Shown here: one piece after another, positions 7,181 through 15,038 of the stretch
Layout: every line of letters begins with the position of its first letter
Position numbering within the stretch: the stretch's first letter is position 1
Source of the DNA: RGIG426 sp045639905
Lineage (GTDB): Bacteria; Bacillota; Clostridia; Oscillospirales; Acutalibacteraceae
NCBI GenBank assembly: GCA_045639905.1
Contig: JAZUDZ010000047.1
Coordinates: 1 to 34,874 of the forward strand
Direction of reading: 5' to 3'
Length of the DNA: 34,874 nt
The notes under the pieces: model-generated
What the model saw: only the letters and a program-made list of their open reading frames with translations
The model's database searches: none
What the model was told of the DNA's origin: nothing
Made by a program: the position numbers and the translations under genes

Positions 7181-8272
7181 ATGGACGCAAAAGACATTTC
7201 ATTTATCCAGGACCAGATCGGATATAACTTTAAGAACACCGACCTGCTCCAACAGGCATTCGTGAGAAGATCATATTCCCACGAAAACGGAGGCGAGAAC
7301 AATGAAGTTCTCGAATTCATCGGCGATAAAGTCCTTGACTTTATTGTTGTAAAACTGCTATCCGATAAATTCGGATACACAAAAGGCAAACTTGACGATT
7401 TCGATTCCGAGAACGATTGGGACGAATATGCCTGCGATTACTGTGAAAACAAGCTTACGGAAATTAAGAAACAGCTTGTTCAAAAGCAGAATCTTGCAAC
7501 CTGCATTGATGAGCTTGGACTCGCAGAATACCTCATCATGGGTAAGAGCGATCAAAAGCAGCACGCAGATGAACAGCCTTCTGTTAAAGAAGATCTGTTT
7601 GAAGCGATTCTCGGAGCAGTTGCAATCGACTCCGGATGGAACCTTGAAAAGCTTCAGGATACTGTGGAATTGATGTTGAAACCGGAAACCACACTTGAAG
7701 AAGACGACGAGGACAACTATGTTGCACTTATTCAGGAATGGTGCTCCAAAGAAACCGGAAACATTCCGCTGTACCATTTTGAGGAAGGCAGTTATCAGGC
7801 CACATGGTATATGCCGTTTGATGGGATATCGCAAAACTGCAATGTACTCGGAAGTCCTGAGTACAACAAGCTAATGGCTTCCACGCATCGCTGTCTCCTT
7901 AAGATTGCAGACGACATTCCCATCTTTCGCGGGTTCGGCAAAAGTAAAAGCGAAGCGCGCAAGAACGTCTGCCGACTTGCCTATGAATGGCTCGATAAGA
8001 ATGACAGGCTTCATACGATCCGCAACGAACTTGAAAATCCCAGCAGAAACGAAGCAATAGGTCAGTTGGAAATTCTCGCAAGACGCGGGTATTTCACGCT
8101 CCCCACATACGAATTTGAACAAGAGCACGATGAGAACGGCAATCCTGTATGGACGGCCAAATGCTGCGTTGAAGAAGCCGAGTATTATTTTGATGCCACA
8201 TCTTCCTCAAAGAAAGAAGCAAAGAAGGATGCCGCATTTGAAATGCTCAAGTACGTTTTGGAGGAATTCTGA
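7181..8272 (+). CDS. RNase III family endoribonuclease with two dsRNA-binding domains
   Basis: Predicted double-stranded-RNA endonuclease of 363 residues, against about 230 for housekeeping RNase III. The catalytic domain (1-165) keeps the signature NEVLEFIGDKVL (E42, E45, D49) and the second metal site EDLFEAILGA (D138, E141), with E. coli-like spacing inside each motif and an acidic insert near 70-86. Two dsRBD-like regions follow: a divergent one at about 178-272 (FRGFGKSKSEARKN) and a canonical one at about 292-363 ending SSSKKEAKKDAAFEMLKYVL. I chose the ATG at 7181 because GGGAGG lies 8 bases before it; an upstream in-frame ATG at 7097 lies in the leader hairpin and has no binding site. 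It is translationally coupled to the next gene. The housekeeping rnc is normally elsewhere, so this is probably an accessory paralogue (defence or RNA processing, unknown). Confidence 0.85.
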   Translation: MDAKDISFIQDQIGYNFKNTDLLQQAFVRRSYSHENGGENNEVLEFIGDKVLDFIVVKLLSDKFGYTKGKLDDFDSENDWDEYACDYCENKLTEIKKQLVQKQNLATCIDELGLAEYLIMGKSDQKQHADEQPSVKEDLFEAILGAVAIDSGWNLEKLQDTVELMLKPETTLEEDDEDNYVALIQEWCSKETGNIPLYHFEEGSYQATWYMPFDGISQNCNVLGSPEYNKLMASTHRCLLKIADDIPIFRGFGKSKSEARKNVCRLAYEWLDKNDRLHTIRNELENPSRNEAIGQLEILARRGYFTLPTYEFEQEHDENGNPVWTAKCCVEEAEYYFDATSSSKKEAKKDAAFEMLKYVLEEF

Positions 8273-8273
8273 T

Positions 8274-8498
8274 ATGGGTAAACACTTTTTTGATTTTGAA
8301 GACGGCGATTTTGCATTCACCGTCTCGGATAACATGGCAATAGACTCCGACGGAAATATGATGATGCGTATGGGTGACAACATGGCAATGGACATGGACT
8401 CGGGTGATCTGCACATCATATCATCTTGGGACAGAGACGAAGGCGATGATAGTCGCTTCGGTGGAAGCCACAGTCTATGGGATGACGAGGATGAATGA
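8274..8498 (+). CDS. small acidic Asp/Met-rich protein of unknown function
   Basis: 74 residues, strongly acidic, probably soluble, no signal peptide. The middle is a degenerate repeat: SDNMAIDSDGNMMMR is followed by GDNMAMDMDSGDLHI. The C-terminus is an Asp/Glu cluster (LWDDEDE). The start lies 1 base after the RNase III stop, with GGAGG at 8260-8264 inside the upstream gene, so the two are coupled. I do not recognise a characterised family. The charge could suggest metal binding or nucleic-acid mimicry, which is speculation. Confidence 0.75.
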   Translation: MGKHFFDFEDGDFAFTVSDNMAIDSDGNMMMRMGDNMAMDMDSGDLHIISSWDRDEGDDSRFGGSHSLWDDEDE

Positions 8499-8509
8499 GA
8501 GGTAGCCTT

Positions 8510-9208
8510 ATGAAAGAAGAATGTTTGATCTGCAAAGCACCGTTGGAATATCTGAATGAAGATGTTCTGATGGAGTGCGCGATCTGCCATAAAAAAGAAC
8601 TCAGCAAGACTCGCTGCGTGAACGGTCATTACGTCTGTAACGAGTGCCACACCAAAGGCATCGACAGCATTTTCGGTGTCTGCCTTACGGAAACCTCTAA
8701 AAATCCCGTGGAAATCCTCAACAAAATGATGAATCTTCCGTTCTGCCATATGCACGGCCCAGAGCATCACATCATGGTCGGTGCGGCGCTGCTGACGGCA
8801 TACAAGAACACCGGCGGTGACATTGATCTGCCGAAAGCACTGACCGAAATGAAAAATCGCGGTCAGCAGGTTCCCGGTGGTGCCTGCGGATTCTGGGGCG
8901 CCTGCGGTGCCGGTATCAGCACGGGTATGTTCGTTTCCATCATTTCGGGTTCTACTCCTCTTGCGGGCGAGCCTTTCGGCCTATCCAACCGTATGACCGC
9001 AAAATCTCTTGACGCAATCGGTATGGTAGGCGGCCCTCGCTGCTGCAAGCGCGATTCCTATCTTTCCATTCTTTCTGCTATCGACTTTGTGAAAGAGCAT
9101 TTCGGCGTGGAAATGAAAAAAACGGAGATCGTCTGCGAGTTTTCCGCAAAGAACAATCAGTGTCTCGGCAAGCGTTGTCCTTTCTCAAAAGCAAATCACA
9201 ACAGATAA
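8510..9208 (+). CDS. DUF5714-family cysteine-rich protein
   Basis: 232-residue soluble protein of unknown function that I recognise as resembling the DUF5714 family. The N-terminus has zinc-ribbon-like pairs (CLICKAP, CAICHK, CNEC). The central glycine-rich region GGACGFWGACGAGIS and the later GGPRCCKRDSYLS are Cys-containing and look functional (metal or cofactor site). The C-terminus has further Cys residues (CEFSAKNNQC, CPF). The ATG at 8510 has GAGAGG 8 bases upstream; an in-frame ATG at 8495 overlaps the previous gene's stop and is an alternative. It is the last gene of the RNase III cassette, ended by a terminator. Confidence 0.8.
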   Translation: MKEECLICKAPLEYLNEDVLMECAICHKKELSKTRCVNGHYVCNECHTKGIDSIFGVCLTETSKNPVEILNKMMNLPFCHMHGPEHHIMVGAALLTAYKNTGGDIDLPKALTEMKNRGQQVPGGACGFWGACGAGISTGMFVSIISGSTPLAGEPFGLSNRMTAKSLDAIGMVGGPRCCKRDSYLSILSAIDFVKEHFGVEMKKTEIVCEFSAKNNQCLGKRCPFSKANHNR

Positions 9209-9221
9209 TTCAGTCCTATGT

Positions 9222-9252
9222 ACGGAGCAGGTTTACGCCTGCTCCGTTTCTT
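9222..9252 (+). terminator. terminator of the RNase III cassette
   Basis: 10-bp stem ACGGAGCAGG/CCTGCTCCGT (9222-9231 with 9238-9247), followed by TTCTTCTTCC. It overlaps the 3' end of the recombinase remnant on the other strand. Confidence 0.75.
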
Positions 9253-9979
9253 CTTCCTCAAAAGAATCATCGCCCTCACCGTACTGCTCCGGAAACAGCT
9301 CTTTCTGACCGTCTGACGGCTCACAGGAAACGTACTCCACGGCGACACCCTCGCGGATGTCGGCGGTGTAGTTGGGATGACACTGCGTGGGGTCGATGTC
9401 CAGATACCCGACGAACTTGTAGTAGATGACAAGGCGTTGGGTCTTGTTTTTGCCCGTTCCCTGCACCTCGTACACGTCGATGTGGTCGATCAGCTCGTTC
9501 AGCACCTGCTTGGTCAGTGTCCGCATCTCCATAAACTTGCGGATAGCACGGATGAACTCCTCCCGCTCGCTTTCCCGTTCATTCATTTCCGTCAGCTTCC
9601 TGCACAGACTCAGGATTTTCTTTTTTAACTGCTCACGCTCGTGGGCATACTCACGGGAGAGGATATTGTAGTCATCCTCCGAGATTTTGCCGTTAAGCTT
9701 GTCCTCGTAGAGCGTTTTCAGCAGCTTTGGGAGCATCTCGATACGCATTTCCGATTTGCGGAGCTCGGACGACAGCGTTTTCTTTTCGCTTTCGTACTGC
9801 TTGTTGCTCTTGCGGGCAAGAATTTCGGCAAAGCGGTTTTCGTCGGCAATGAGATACTCTGCCAGTCGCCGCAGTTCCATTTCCACCACCGTTGCCACCG
9901 CATCCGCACGGATGTAGTGACGGGTGAGGCAGGTGCCGCGATAGTCCTTGACGTAGTTGGAGCAGGTAAGTTCTACCCT
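9233..9979 (-). pseudogene. C-terminal remnant of a large serine recombinase (TndX/TnpX type, DUF4368)
   Basis: An open frame of about 249 codons with no proper start, bounded upstream by TAA at 9980-9982. It begins inside the recombinase zinc-ribbon (CSNYVKDYRGTC, TRHYIRADAV), continues through a long charged coiled coil (about residues 40-150) and ends with the DUF4368-like tail (CHPNYTADIREGVAVEYV) and an acidic C-terminus. The N-terminal resolvase domain with the catalytic Ser and the DNA-binding recombinase domain are missing, so the product cannot catalyse recombination. The break coincides with two terminators that have lost their gene at 9994-10075. It marks the decayed edge of a transferred element. 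Confidence 0.85.
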
Positions 9980-9993
9980 TTATGACCAGATGC

Positions 9994-10075
9994 GGTACAC
10001 ATAACTGACTTCAGTTGTGTGTACCCTTTCTCTTTCTACGGGCTGTAGGCGTTGCGCTTACGCCCGTTTTTTGTT
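9994..10075 (+). terminator. two tandem plus-strand terminators without an upstream gene
   Basis: First: a 15-bp stem (9994-10008 with 10011-10025) and CTTTCTCTTTCT. Second: ACGGGC/GCCCGT with an inner stem (about 10037-10068) and TTTTTTGTTTTTTA. The only neighbour upstream is the minus-strand recombinase remnant. The first shares AACTGA.TTCAGTT and a preceding ACCA (9984-9987) with the tRNA-fMet terminator, so it may once have ended a tRNA or other gene that was cut away. Confidence 0.7.
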
Positions 10076-10077
10076 TT

Positions 10078-10593
10078 TTACGATAATTTTCGACAATTTA
10101 CACGATTTTTCTCTTTTGGACACTTAATTCTCACTATAATCAAAAATATATCGCATACGACAAACGCACAAAACGCCATAGCGAGCAGCACCAACGGAAT
10201 GGTCGTATTCAAAGCGTGTTGGCGAACGACACAATCCACCCAAGCGCCCGCAAAGAAAAAAGAGACGACCGATTTCAAAACGTCTAAAAGAAAGACAATC
10301 GCTTCCCGTATCTTTTTTTCGCCGGTTTCATTGACCTTCAATCCGGGCTTTACCCGTTTGGAAACAAATGTCAGTGCCTCAAATATCGCCGGAAAAACAA
10401 ACGCAACGATACACGGATAAAACAGTGTAAACATATCCGTTTTGTCGGCAAACAAATCAAACTCACCGTTTGGACCGAAATGCACCCCGAGCGTTTCCGG
10501 AAGCGACGGATAAGCTAAAAGCATTCTTGCAAAGCCAACCGCAAACATTCCCCACGTGAGGGCGGTGACGCTGATATGAAGTATTTTTGACAA
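10078..10593 (-). CDS. DUF1648-type membrane protein
   Basis: Integral membrane protein of 171 residues with about four hydrophobic helices. Near the N-terminus it has LPETLGVHFGPNGEFD, the DUF1648 loop pattern also seen in SdpI-like proteins. I chose the TTG start at 10593 because AGGAG lies 6 bases upstream. A longer form with TTG at 10662 would overlap the end of the ATPase gene and has a poor binding site. It lies 46 bases downstream of the ATPase on the same strand, probably co-transcribed. SdpI-type relatives give immunity to a secreted peptide, but nothing here shows that role. Confidence 0.75.
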   Translation of the reverse strand: MSKILHISVTALTWGMFAVGFARMLLAYPSLPETLGVHFGPNGEFDLFADKTDMFTLFYPCIVAFVFPAIFEALTFVSKRVKPGLKVNETGEKKIREAIVFLLDVLKSVVSFFFAGAWVDCVVRQHALNTTIPLVLLAMAFCAFVVCDIFLIIVRIKCPKEKNRVNCRKLS

Positions 10594-10639
10594 GTTTCTC
10601 TCCTCTTTTCTTTTTACCAGACCAATTAATGTCCTTCTG

Positions 10640-11971
10640 TCAATTATTAATAACGGCGTCAATCAATTTATCGGCATAATCTGCCATAAACAAAGGAATA
10701 TTCAAGACATCATTATCAAGTTTTAAGTTGTCCAGCGAGAATCGGATGCGAAGTTTTACCTTGTCGCCAAACAACTCCTTATACTTTTTCAAGCTCTTAC
10801 TAGTGATATTGGTATCGGATTTTACTTCAACCGGGAAAATATCATTTTCTCTTTGAATCAGAAAATCCACTTCGTAGGGGGGATTGTTCTGGCTCCAGTA
10901 ACGCGGTGTAACTTCAAATTGAGGAATTAAAGACTGAAGAACAAAGTTTTCCGTCAAAGCACCTTTGAACTCCGTAAACAACCGATTCCCTTCACCAAAA
11001 GCAGTGGGAGCCAGTTGGGCCAATCGTCTGAGGAGGCCAACATCAACAAGATAGATTTTGAATGCAGATAAATCGTCATATGCAGCAATAGGCAAACCCG
11101 GTGTCGAACTGCGGTAAATCTTGTAAACCAATCTGGCATCAACAAGCCACTGGAGTGCATCCTCGTACTCACGGGCTCTTGCACCTTCCTTGACAACCTT
11201 GTATATGAATTTCTTGTTTTCTCTTGCCAACTGTGAGGGAACGGACTTCCAGATCATCGAGATCTTTGGAAATTCGCTTGTATTCGGGTGCTTTCCGAAA
11301 TCGCGCTCATATGCACTGATGATATTGGACAGGGCATTCTGCATGGCGTTTACATCTCTTGCCTCCGTCCACATAAGAACAGACTCCGGCATACCTCCTG
11401 TCACATAGTACATCTTCAGCTTTTCGCACAGCGGGTTGAAGAATGCATCAGGGATAGGTTCAACCGTATCAATGCTTTCAAGATATGCTGCAAGGTTGTC
11501 ATCTCCGTTTGCCAGCAGAAACTCCGAAAATGTCATCGGATCAACCTGCAGAAAGTCGACTTTCCCGACAGGAAAGGAAGACGGCTTCGCAAGAGCAATT
11601 CCCAAAAGGGATCCGGCACAGGCAATATGATACTCCGGTGCGTTTTCGCAAAAGTACTTCATAGAATTGATGACATTAGGACAATCCTGAACTTCGTCAA
11701 ATATGATAAGTGTAGTGCCGGGTTCTATTTTTTGTCCGCTGGCCAAAATAAGATTCTGTAAAATACGCTTTATGTCTTTTGTGGTTTCAAAGAACTGTCG
11801 GTACTCTTCGTTCTCGTCAAAGTTAAAGTATGCCGTATTCTCGTAATAGCGTTTCCCGAATTCCTTCAAAAGCCAGGTCTTGCCAACCTGACGCACGCCT
11901 TTGAGGATGAGCGGCTTTCTATACGGGGAATTTTTCCATTCCACCAGTTTGTTCATAATAAATCTTTCCAT
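10640..11971 (-). CDS. AAA ATPase with DUF4143 (nuclease-like) C-terminal domain
   Basis: 443-residue cytoplasmic protein of the widespread AAA_14-DUF4143 family. Its cellular role is not established. The Walker A motif is KGVRQVGKTWLL near residue 29 and Walker B is LIIFDEVQDCPN near 94. The C-terminal domain contains YEVDFLIQRENDIFPVEVKS, the E-D-ExK arrangement of PD-(D/E)XK nucleases. I chose the ATG at 11971 (GGCGG upstream); a GTG six codons earlier is possible. It is first in a two-gene operon with the DUF1648 protein, transcribed from a promoter embedded in a tandem repeat. Such families occur in accessory regions and are often strain-variable. Confidence 0.9.
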   Translation of the reverse strand: MERFIMNKLVEWKNSPYRKPLILKGVRQVGKTWLLKEFGKRYYENTAYFNFDENEEYRQFFETTKDIKRILQNLILASGQKIEPGTTLIIFDEVQDCPNVINSMKYFCENAPEYHIACAGSLLGIALAKPSSFPVGKVDFLQVDPMTFSEFLLANGDDNLAAYLESIDTVEPIPDAFFNPLCEKLKMYYVTGGMPESVLMWTEARDVNAMQNALSNIISAYERDFGKHPNTSEFPKISMIWKSVPSQLARENKKFIYKVVKEGARAREYEDALQWLVDARLVYKIYRSSTPGLPIAAYDDLSAFKIYLVDVGLLRRLAQLAPTAFGEGNRLFTEFKGALTENFVLQSLIPQFEVTPRYWSQNNPPYEVDFLIQRENDIFPVEVKSDTNITSKSLKKYKELFGDKVKLRIRFSLDNLKLDNDVLNIPLFMADYADKLIDAVINN

Positions 11972-11983
11972 ATCAGTACCGCC

Positions 11984-12110
11984 AATCACATTATTATTGA
12001 TAATTGTGTGTAAATAATCACACTTTTATTATACCTAAATCTTTTGAAAAGTCAAGGTAATCACATTATTATATAGAATTCTTGCGGATATATCACACTT
12101 TTATATAGAA
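11984..12110 (-). repeat. 75-bp imperfect tandem duplication carrying four phased TGTGAT-type boxes
   Basis: The stretch from 11984 aligns without gaps to the stretch from 12059 (identical AATCACATTATTAT, then ATCACACTTTTAT). Each copy has two boxes, so TCACA recurs at 11986, 12018, 12061 and 12093: spacings of 32, 43 and 32 bases, near 3, 4 and 3 helical turns. The boxes overlap the -10 region, lie just upstream of the -35 and reach the start codon, which suggests a repressor array. The regulator is not known. Confidence 0.7.
12028..12055 (-). promoter_or_regulatory. promoter of the AAA/DUF4143 operon
   Basis: Minus strand: TTGACT at 12055-12050, a 16-bp spacer and TATAAT at 12033-12028. 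It lies inside the 75-bp duplication, so repeats flank and overlap it. Confidence 0.75.
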
Positions 12111-12438
12111 AGCCGCAGTCAACAATAGGTGAATCCTTCGCTGACTGCAACAAAAAAAACTATACAATTACCTTCTCCGGAATCCTGCCAATATTGATTG
12201 CATCGATTCTTCCATAGATGACTTTGCTCCGGAATGACAGTAGCCCTTTAATGAGCAGCCGTCTCACGGTCAGGTACAAAGTAATGATGGGTGCGAGACG
12301 CTTTTGGACGTGATTTGAAGTAAGGCCCTAATTAAGCCACACAACAAATCGGAGACCACGTCTCCACCGCTTTTCTTTCCATTTCCCTCATTTTATGCTA
12401 TACTCTTCATATCCCAACAAAAAAGGAGGACGGTTTTT
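12111..12438. other. spacer with a decayed open frame and the LRR gene promoter
   Basis: No convincing gene. On the minus strand, 12160-12327 is open for 55 codons without a start (ending GRIPEKVIV) and may be a remnant; I do not recognise it. A weak 7-bp stem (GCAGTCA/TGACTGC, 12115-12148) and a GGAGAC/GTCTCC hairpin (12351-12365) followed by CTTTTCTTT are present. The plus-strand -10 TATACT at 12399-12404 with a poor -35 (TTTCCA, 12376) probably drives the leucine-rich lipoprotein gene. Confidence 0.45.
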
Positions 12439-13749
12439 ATGAAAAAATTTCTTGCACTGCTTCTTTGCCTGTTGCTCGCGTTGTCTTTGACGGCGTGCGG
12501 CAGCGGAAGCAACGAAAACGGCACATCCGACACAGGAAACATCGTTTCCTCGGCCGGCAATAGCCAAAACGATGCTGTAAAAGACCTTGAAAAGCAATAC
12601 ACGGGGCTCACAAAAGACGACCTCAAATGGGACTACAATTCCCAAACGAAAACGCTCATCTTCTCCGGCAAAGGCCCGATGATGGATTACGCCGAAGCCG
12701 CTCCCGCATGGGACAAATACAACGGCGAAGCGGAAAAGGTTGTCATCGGTGACGAAATCACCTCTGTCGGTGCCGCCGCGTTTTACGGATTTTCGGCACT
12801 CCAAGAGGTAAAACTCGGCCAAGCGGTGGAGTTTGTCGGCGAAAATGCATTTTTCTACTGCATTGCGCTGCGCACCGTCAACTTCCCCGCCTCGCTTAAA
12901 TATGTCGGTGCCAAGGCGTTCTACAACGACCTGCTTCACAGCGAAAATGGGTTTACCTTCCCGGAGGGGATGCTGTATATCGGTTTTGAGGCGTTCCATT
13001 CGGCGTTTAAGGAAAACACGGTGTTCATCCCCGCTTCGCTGACGGAAATCGCAGACGGTGCGTTTTCGAATATGTTTGTCGCGGCATTTTCCGTAGATGA
13101 AAACAACCCCCGTTACGCCTCTGTGGACGGTGTGTTTTTCGACAAGAATATCACCACGCTCATCAACTATCCTGCGGACAAACGGGATACCCAGTATGAA
13201 GTCCCGAACACCGTCACGACCATTCGGAAAGATGCGATCGAAACCACGAACACGCTCGAAAAAATCGTGATTCCGGCTTCGGTTTCTTCGATTGAGGAGG
13301 GCGCGATTTTCTGGAACTATGCATTGACTTCTGTTGAGGTTGCCGCCGAAAATAACAACTACAAAGCGGAAAACGGCGTGTTGTTCACCAAAGACGGCAA
13401 AACCCTGCTCTGCTATCCGTGCGCTTCGGACAGAACCGAATACACCGTGCCGCAGGGGACTGAGCGGATCGGCAACTATGCGATGAGCCTGGCGAAAAAC
13501 CTGAAAGAACTCCACATCGGCGAGGGGCTGACCGCCATCGGCGATACCGGCTTGTTTTCTTGTGAAAATCTGCAAAAACTCGGCTGGCCGAAAAGTCTTA
13601 CGAACATTGAAGACAAAGCGTTTGAAACCTGCAACTCTCTGACCGAAATCCGTTATGCCGGCACGAGTGCCGAATGGAAAAAGGTAACAATCGGCAAGGA
13701 TAACGACCTCCTGACCGACGGCAGCGTGCGTGTGTTCTGCCAAGACTGA
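12439..13749 (+). CDS. BspA-like leucine-rich repeat lipoprotein
   Basis: Surface lipoprotein of 436 residues. The N-terminus MKKFLALLLCLLLALSLTAC is a lipoprotein signal with lipobox LTAC (Cys20 as the lipidation site), followed by a Ser/Asn/Gly-rich linker. From about 65 onward come degenerate LRR_5 repeats of the BspA type (EKVVIGDEITSVGAAAFYGF, LTEIADGAFSNMF, EKIVIPASVSSIEEGAIFWN). Members of this family are commonly surface-exposed and bind host or neighbouring-cell ligands; the ligand here is unknown. AAGGAGG lies 10 bases before the ATG. The gene is monocistronic with its own terminator. Confidence 0.9.
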   Translation: MKKFLALLLCLLLALSLTACGSGSNENGTSDTGNIVSSAGNSQNDAVKDLEKQYTGLTKDDLKWDYNSQTKTLIFSGKGPMMDYAEAAPAWDKYNGEAEKVVIGDEITSVGAAAFYGFSALQEVKLGQAVEFVGENAFFYCIALRTVNFPASLKYVGAKAFYNDLLHSENGFTFPEGMLYIGFEAFHSAFKENTVFIPASLTEIADGAFSNMFVAAFSVDENNPRYASVDGVFFDKNITTLINYPADKRDTQYEVPNTVTTIRKDAIETTNTLEKIVIPASVSSIEEGAIFWNYALTSVEVAAENNNYKAENGVLFTKDGKTLLCYPCASDRTEYTVPQGTERIGNYAMSLAKNLKELHIGEGLTAIGDTGLFSCENLQKLGWPKSLTNIEDKAFETCNSLTEIRYAGTSAEWKKVTIGKDNDLLTDGSVRVFCQD

Positions 13750-13765
13750 CAATTCATGGTTCACA

Positions 13766-13798
13766 AAAGCGACGGAGATTTCTCTCCGCCGCTTTTTT
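13766..13798 (+). terminator. terminator of the LRR lipoprotein gene
   Basis: Stem AAAGCG-CGGAGA / TCTCCG-CGCTTT with one mismatch, followed by TTTTTT, 20 bases after the stop. Confidence 0.85.
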
Positions 13799-13911
13799 AA
13801 AACCTGCTCGTACGACTGCGTTTGTTTAGTTTTTGGACGCTTAAATCAGCTTAGACCCTTGCAACCATAAATAAGTCATTTAACCTGCCTCCCTATGTCA
13901 AAGCAAATTAC

Positions 13912-14415
13912 TTATTGCGCATGCCGTTTCAGTTCTTCACGTACCTCATCCAAGCTGTTTTTTTCTTTGATTAATGAGCAAACGATTTTGTAATCCAAGG
14001 CATTCTTGAAACGTCCTAAAACGCTCCCGTCCTTGTCTTTCTTGCCCCAAACATAGTTACCATTCTTTTCCGTACTGCCAATCAAGTTGTTATCTTTCTC
14101 GTATTCTACAATAATCTTCCATGCATCCGCGATGGTCTCCTCGCTTATCCCGGCCACCTCAGCAATGAAGCTGATTATATTGGGCGATCTCAAATATGAA
14201 AAATTCACGACTTTGTCTTGTTTGTCGGCATATCTTTTGTGCCCCAGATATGAAAACTGACAATGATTGTACTGCAAATTTTCGTTAAAGAGTTTCGGAA
14301 TATCGTCAAAATATCCGCCGGTGTTCTGTCCAAGACCGGAAAGAATGATTTCATCCGTTTTTGACTTTTTCCCTTCAAAAAACTTAATATCATTTCGGAA
14401 TTTTGCTATTGTCAT
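13912..14415 (-). CDS. hypothetical soluble protein
   Basis: 167 residues beginning MTIAKFRNDIKFFEGKK; no signal peptide, no membrane segment, no motif I recognise. It is charged and Lys/Asp-rich, with FNENLQYNHCQFSYLGHKRY in the middle and a C-terminal helix SLDEVREELKRHAQ. AAGGAGG lies 10 bases before the ATG. Its start overlaps by ATGA the stop of a short upstream frame (14412-14528), suggesting translational coupling to a gene that may now be decayed. The setting among small remnants suggests transferred DNA. Confidence 0.7.
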   Translation of the reverse strand: MTIAKFRNDIKFFEGKKSKTDEIILSGLGQNTGGYFDDIPKLFNENLQYNHCQFSYLGHKRYADKQDKVVNFSYLRSPNIISFIAEVAGISEETIADAWKIIVEYEKDNNLIGSTEKNGNYVWGKKDKDGSVLGRFKNALDYKIVCSLIKEKNSLDEVREELKRHAQ

Positions 14416-14528
14416 AACTGTTTTTCCTCCTTGATTTTTTGGTAGTGTTTGGTACCACCCGTTATTGACACAAGGGTGTACTTTCCCGGGTGTTCACTGA
14501 TTAGTGTCGCCAATTTTCGGCCGAGCAT
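14412..14528 (-). CDS. short frame coupled to the downstream hypothetical gene
   Basis: 38 codons from ATG at 14528: MLGRKLATLISEHPGKYTLV... ending KIKEEKQL. The frame is open further upstream with no start codon before an earlier TGA, so this may be the tail of a damaged gene. The four-base ATGA overlap with the next gene is the main support. No family recognised and no good ribosome binding site. Confidence 0.35.
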   Translation of the reverse strand: MLGRKLATLISEHPGKYTLVSITGGTKHYQKIKEEKQL

Positions 14529-14572
14529 TCGCTTCGTAGCCGCCGAGAAAAAGCTCCAGTTATAGGGTGAGT

Positions 14573-14842
14573 TTACAAAAAGAGTTGAACAATAAAAGGC
14601 ACACCTGCTTTTTGGTTTTCAAGAGACCTGGCCAAATACTCAAACAGAACTTTTATGTCGTCGCTATCCTTCCGAGCTTCATTTGTCGGAGCAGCCTGAA
14701 GCTTTAGCAGATATGTGATGTTCTGTGAGAGTGGCATTCCGACAGACTCGGCCTCTTCTTTCACTTTACCATATAATTCGTCATTTAATGTTAGAAAGAC
14801 CTTCTTCCAACCGGGTGGGTTGTAATACCTACCTTTACAACT
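14573..14842 (-). pseudogene. ribbon-helix-helix (antitoxin/mobilisation-like) remnant lacking a start codon
   Basis: Open frame of 89 codons reading RYYNPPGWKKVFLTLNDELY, then KVKEEAESVGMPLSQNITYL and a helical tail ending FIVQLFL. The pattern of a short beta strand followed by two helices resembles RHH/CopG DNA-binding proteins of toxin-antitoxin or plasmid systems. There is no ATG, GTG or TTG at the expected N-terminus: TAA (14843-14845) lies directly upstream and the only start is an internal GTG without a binding site. Probably a broken gene. The toxin or mobilisation partner is not present. Confidence 0.5.
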
Positions 14843-14951
14843 TTATATCATATACCAACTATAAATGTCGACTATATTTTCCTTGGGAACGGCAAAATAA
14901 TACTATTTCTTCCGTCCTTAACTTTTCAGGAATCACTTGAAGGTTATGCGT

Positions 14952-14960
14952 TGCTATGAT
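14952..14960 (+). promoter_or_regulatory. possible extended -10 promoter of the transporter operon
   Basis: TGC-TATGAT about 80 bases before the ATG at 15039. A TTGAAG at 14937 is too close for a standard -35, so an extended -10 is the better reading. Nothing else is seen between 14843 and 15038. Confidence 0.4.
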
Positions 14961-15038
14961 AGACTAAACAAAGAACTTCTGGAATACCTTTGAACCGTTG
15001 AAAAAGCAAGAAATACGACAAAGAAGGAGAGCGTCTAT

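Noticed and set aside
9160..9429. Plus-strand frame across the DUF5714 end and recombinase remnant
   Set aside because: Spans a terminator and two genes on different strands; Arg/Pro-rich shadow.
12388..13764. 458-codon minus-strand frame
   Set aside because: Antisense to the leucine-rich lipoprotein gene, which has a signal peptide, binding site and terminator.
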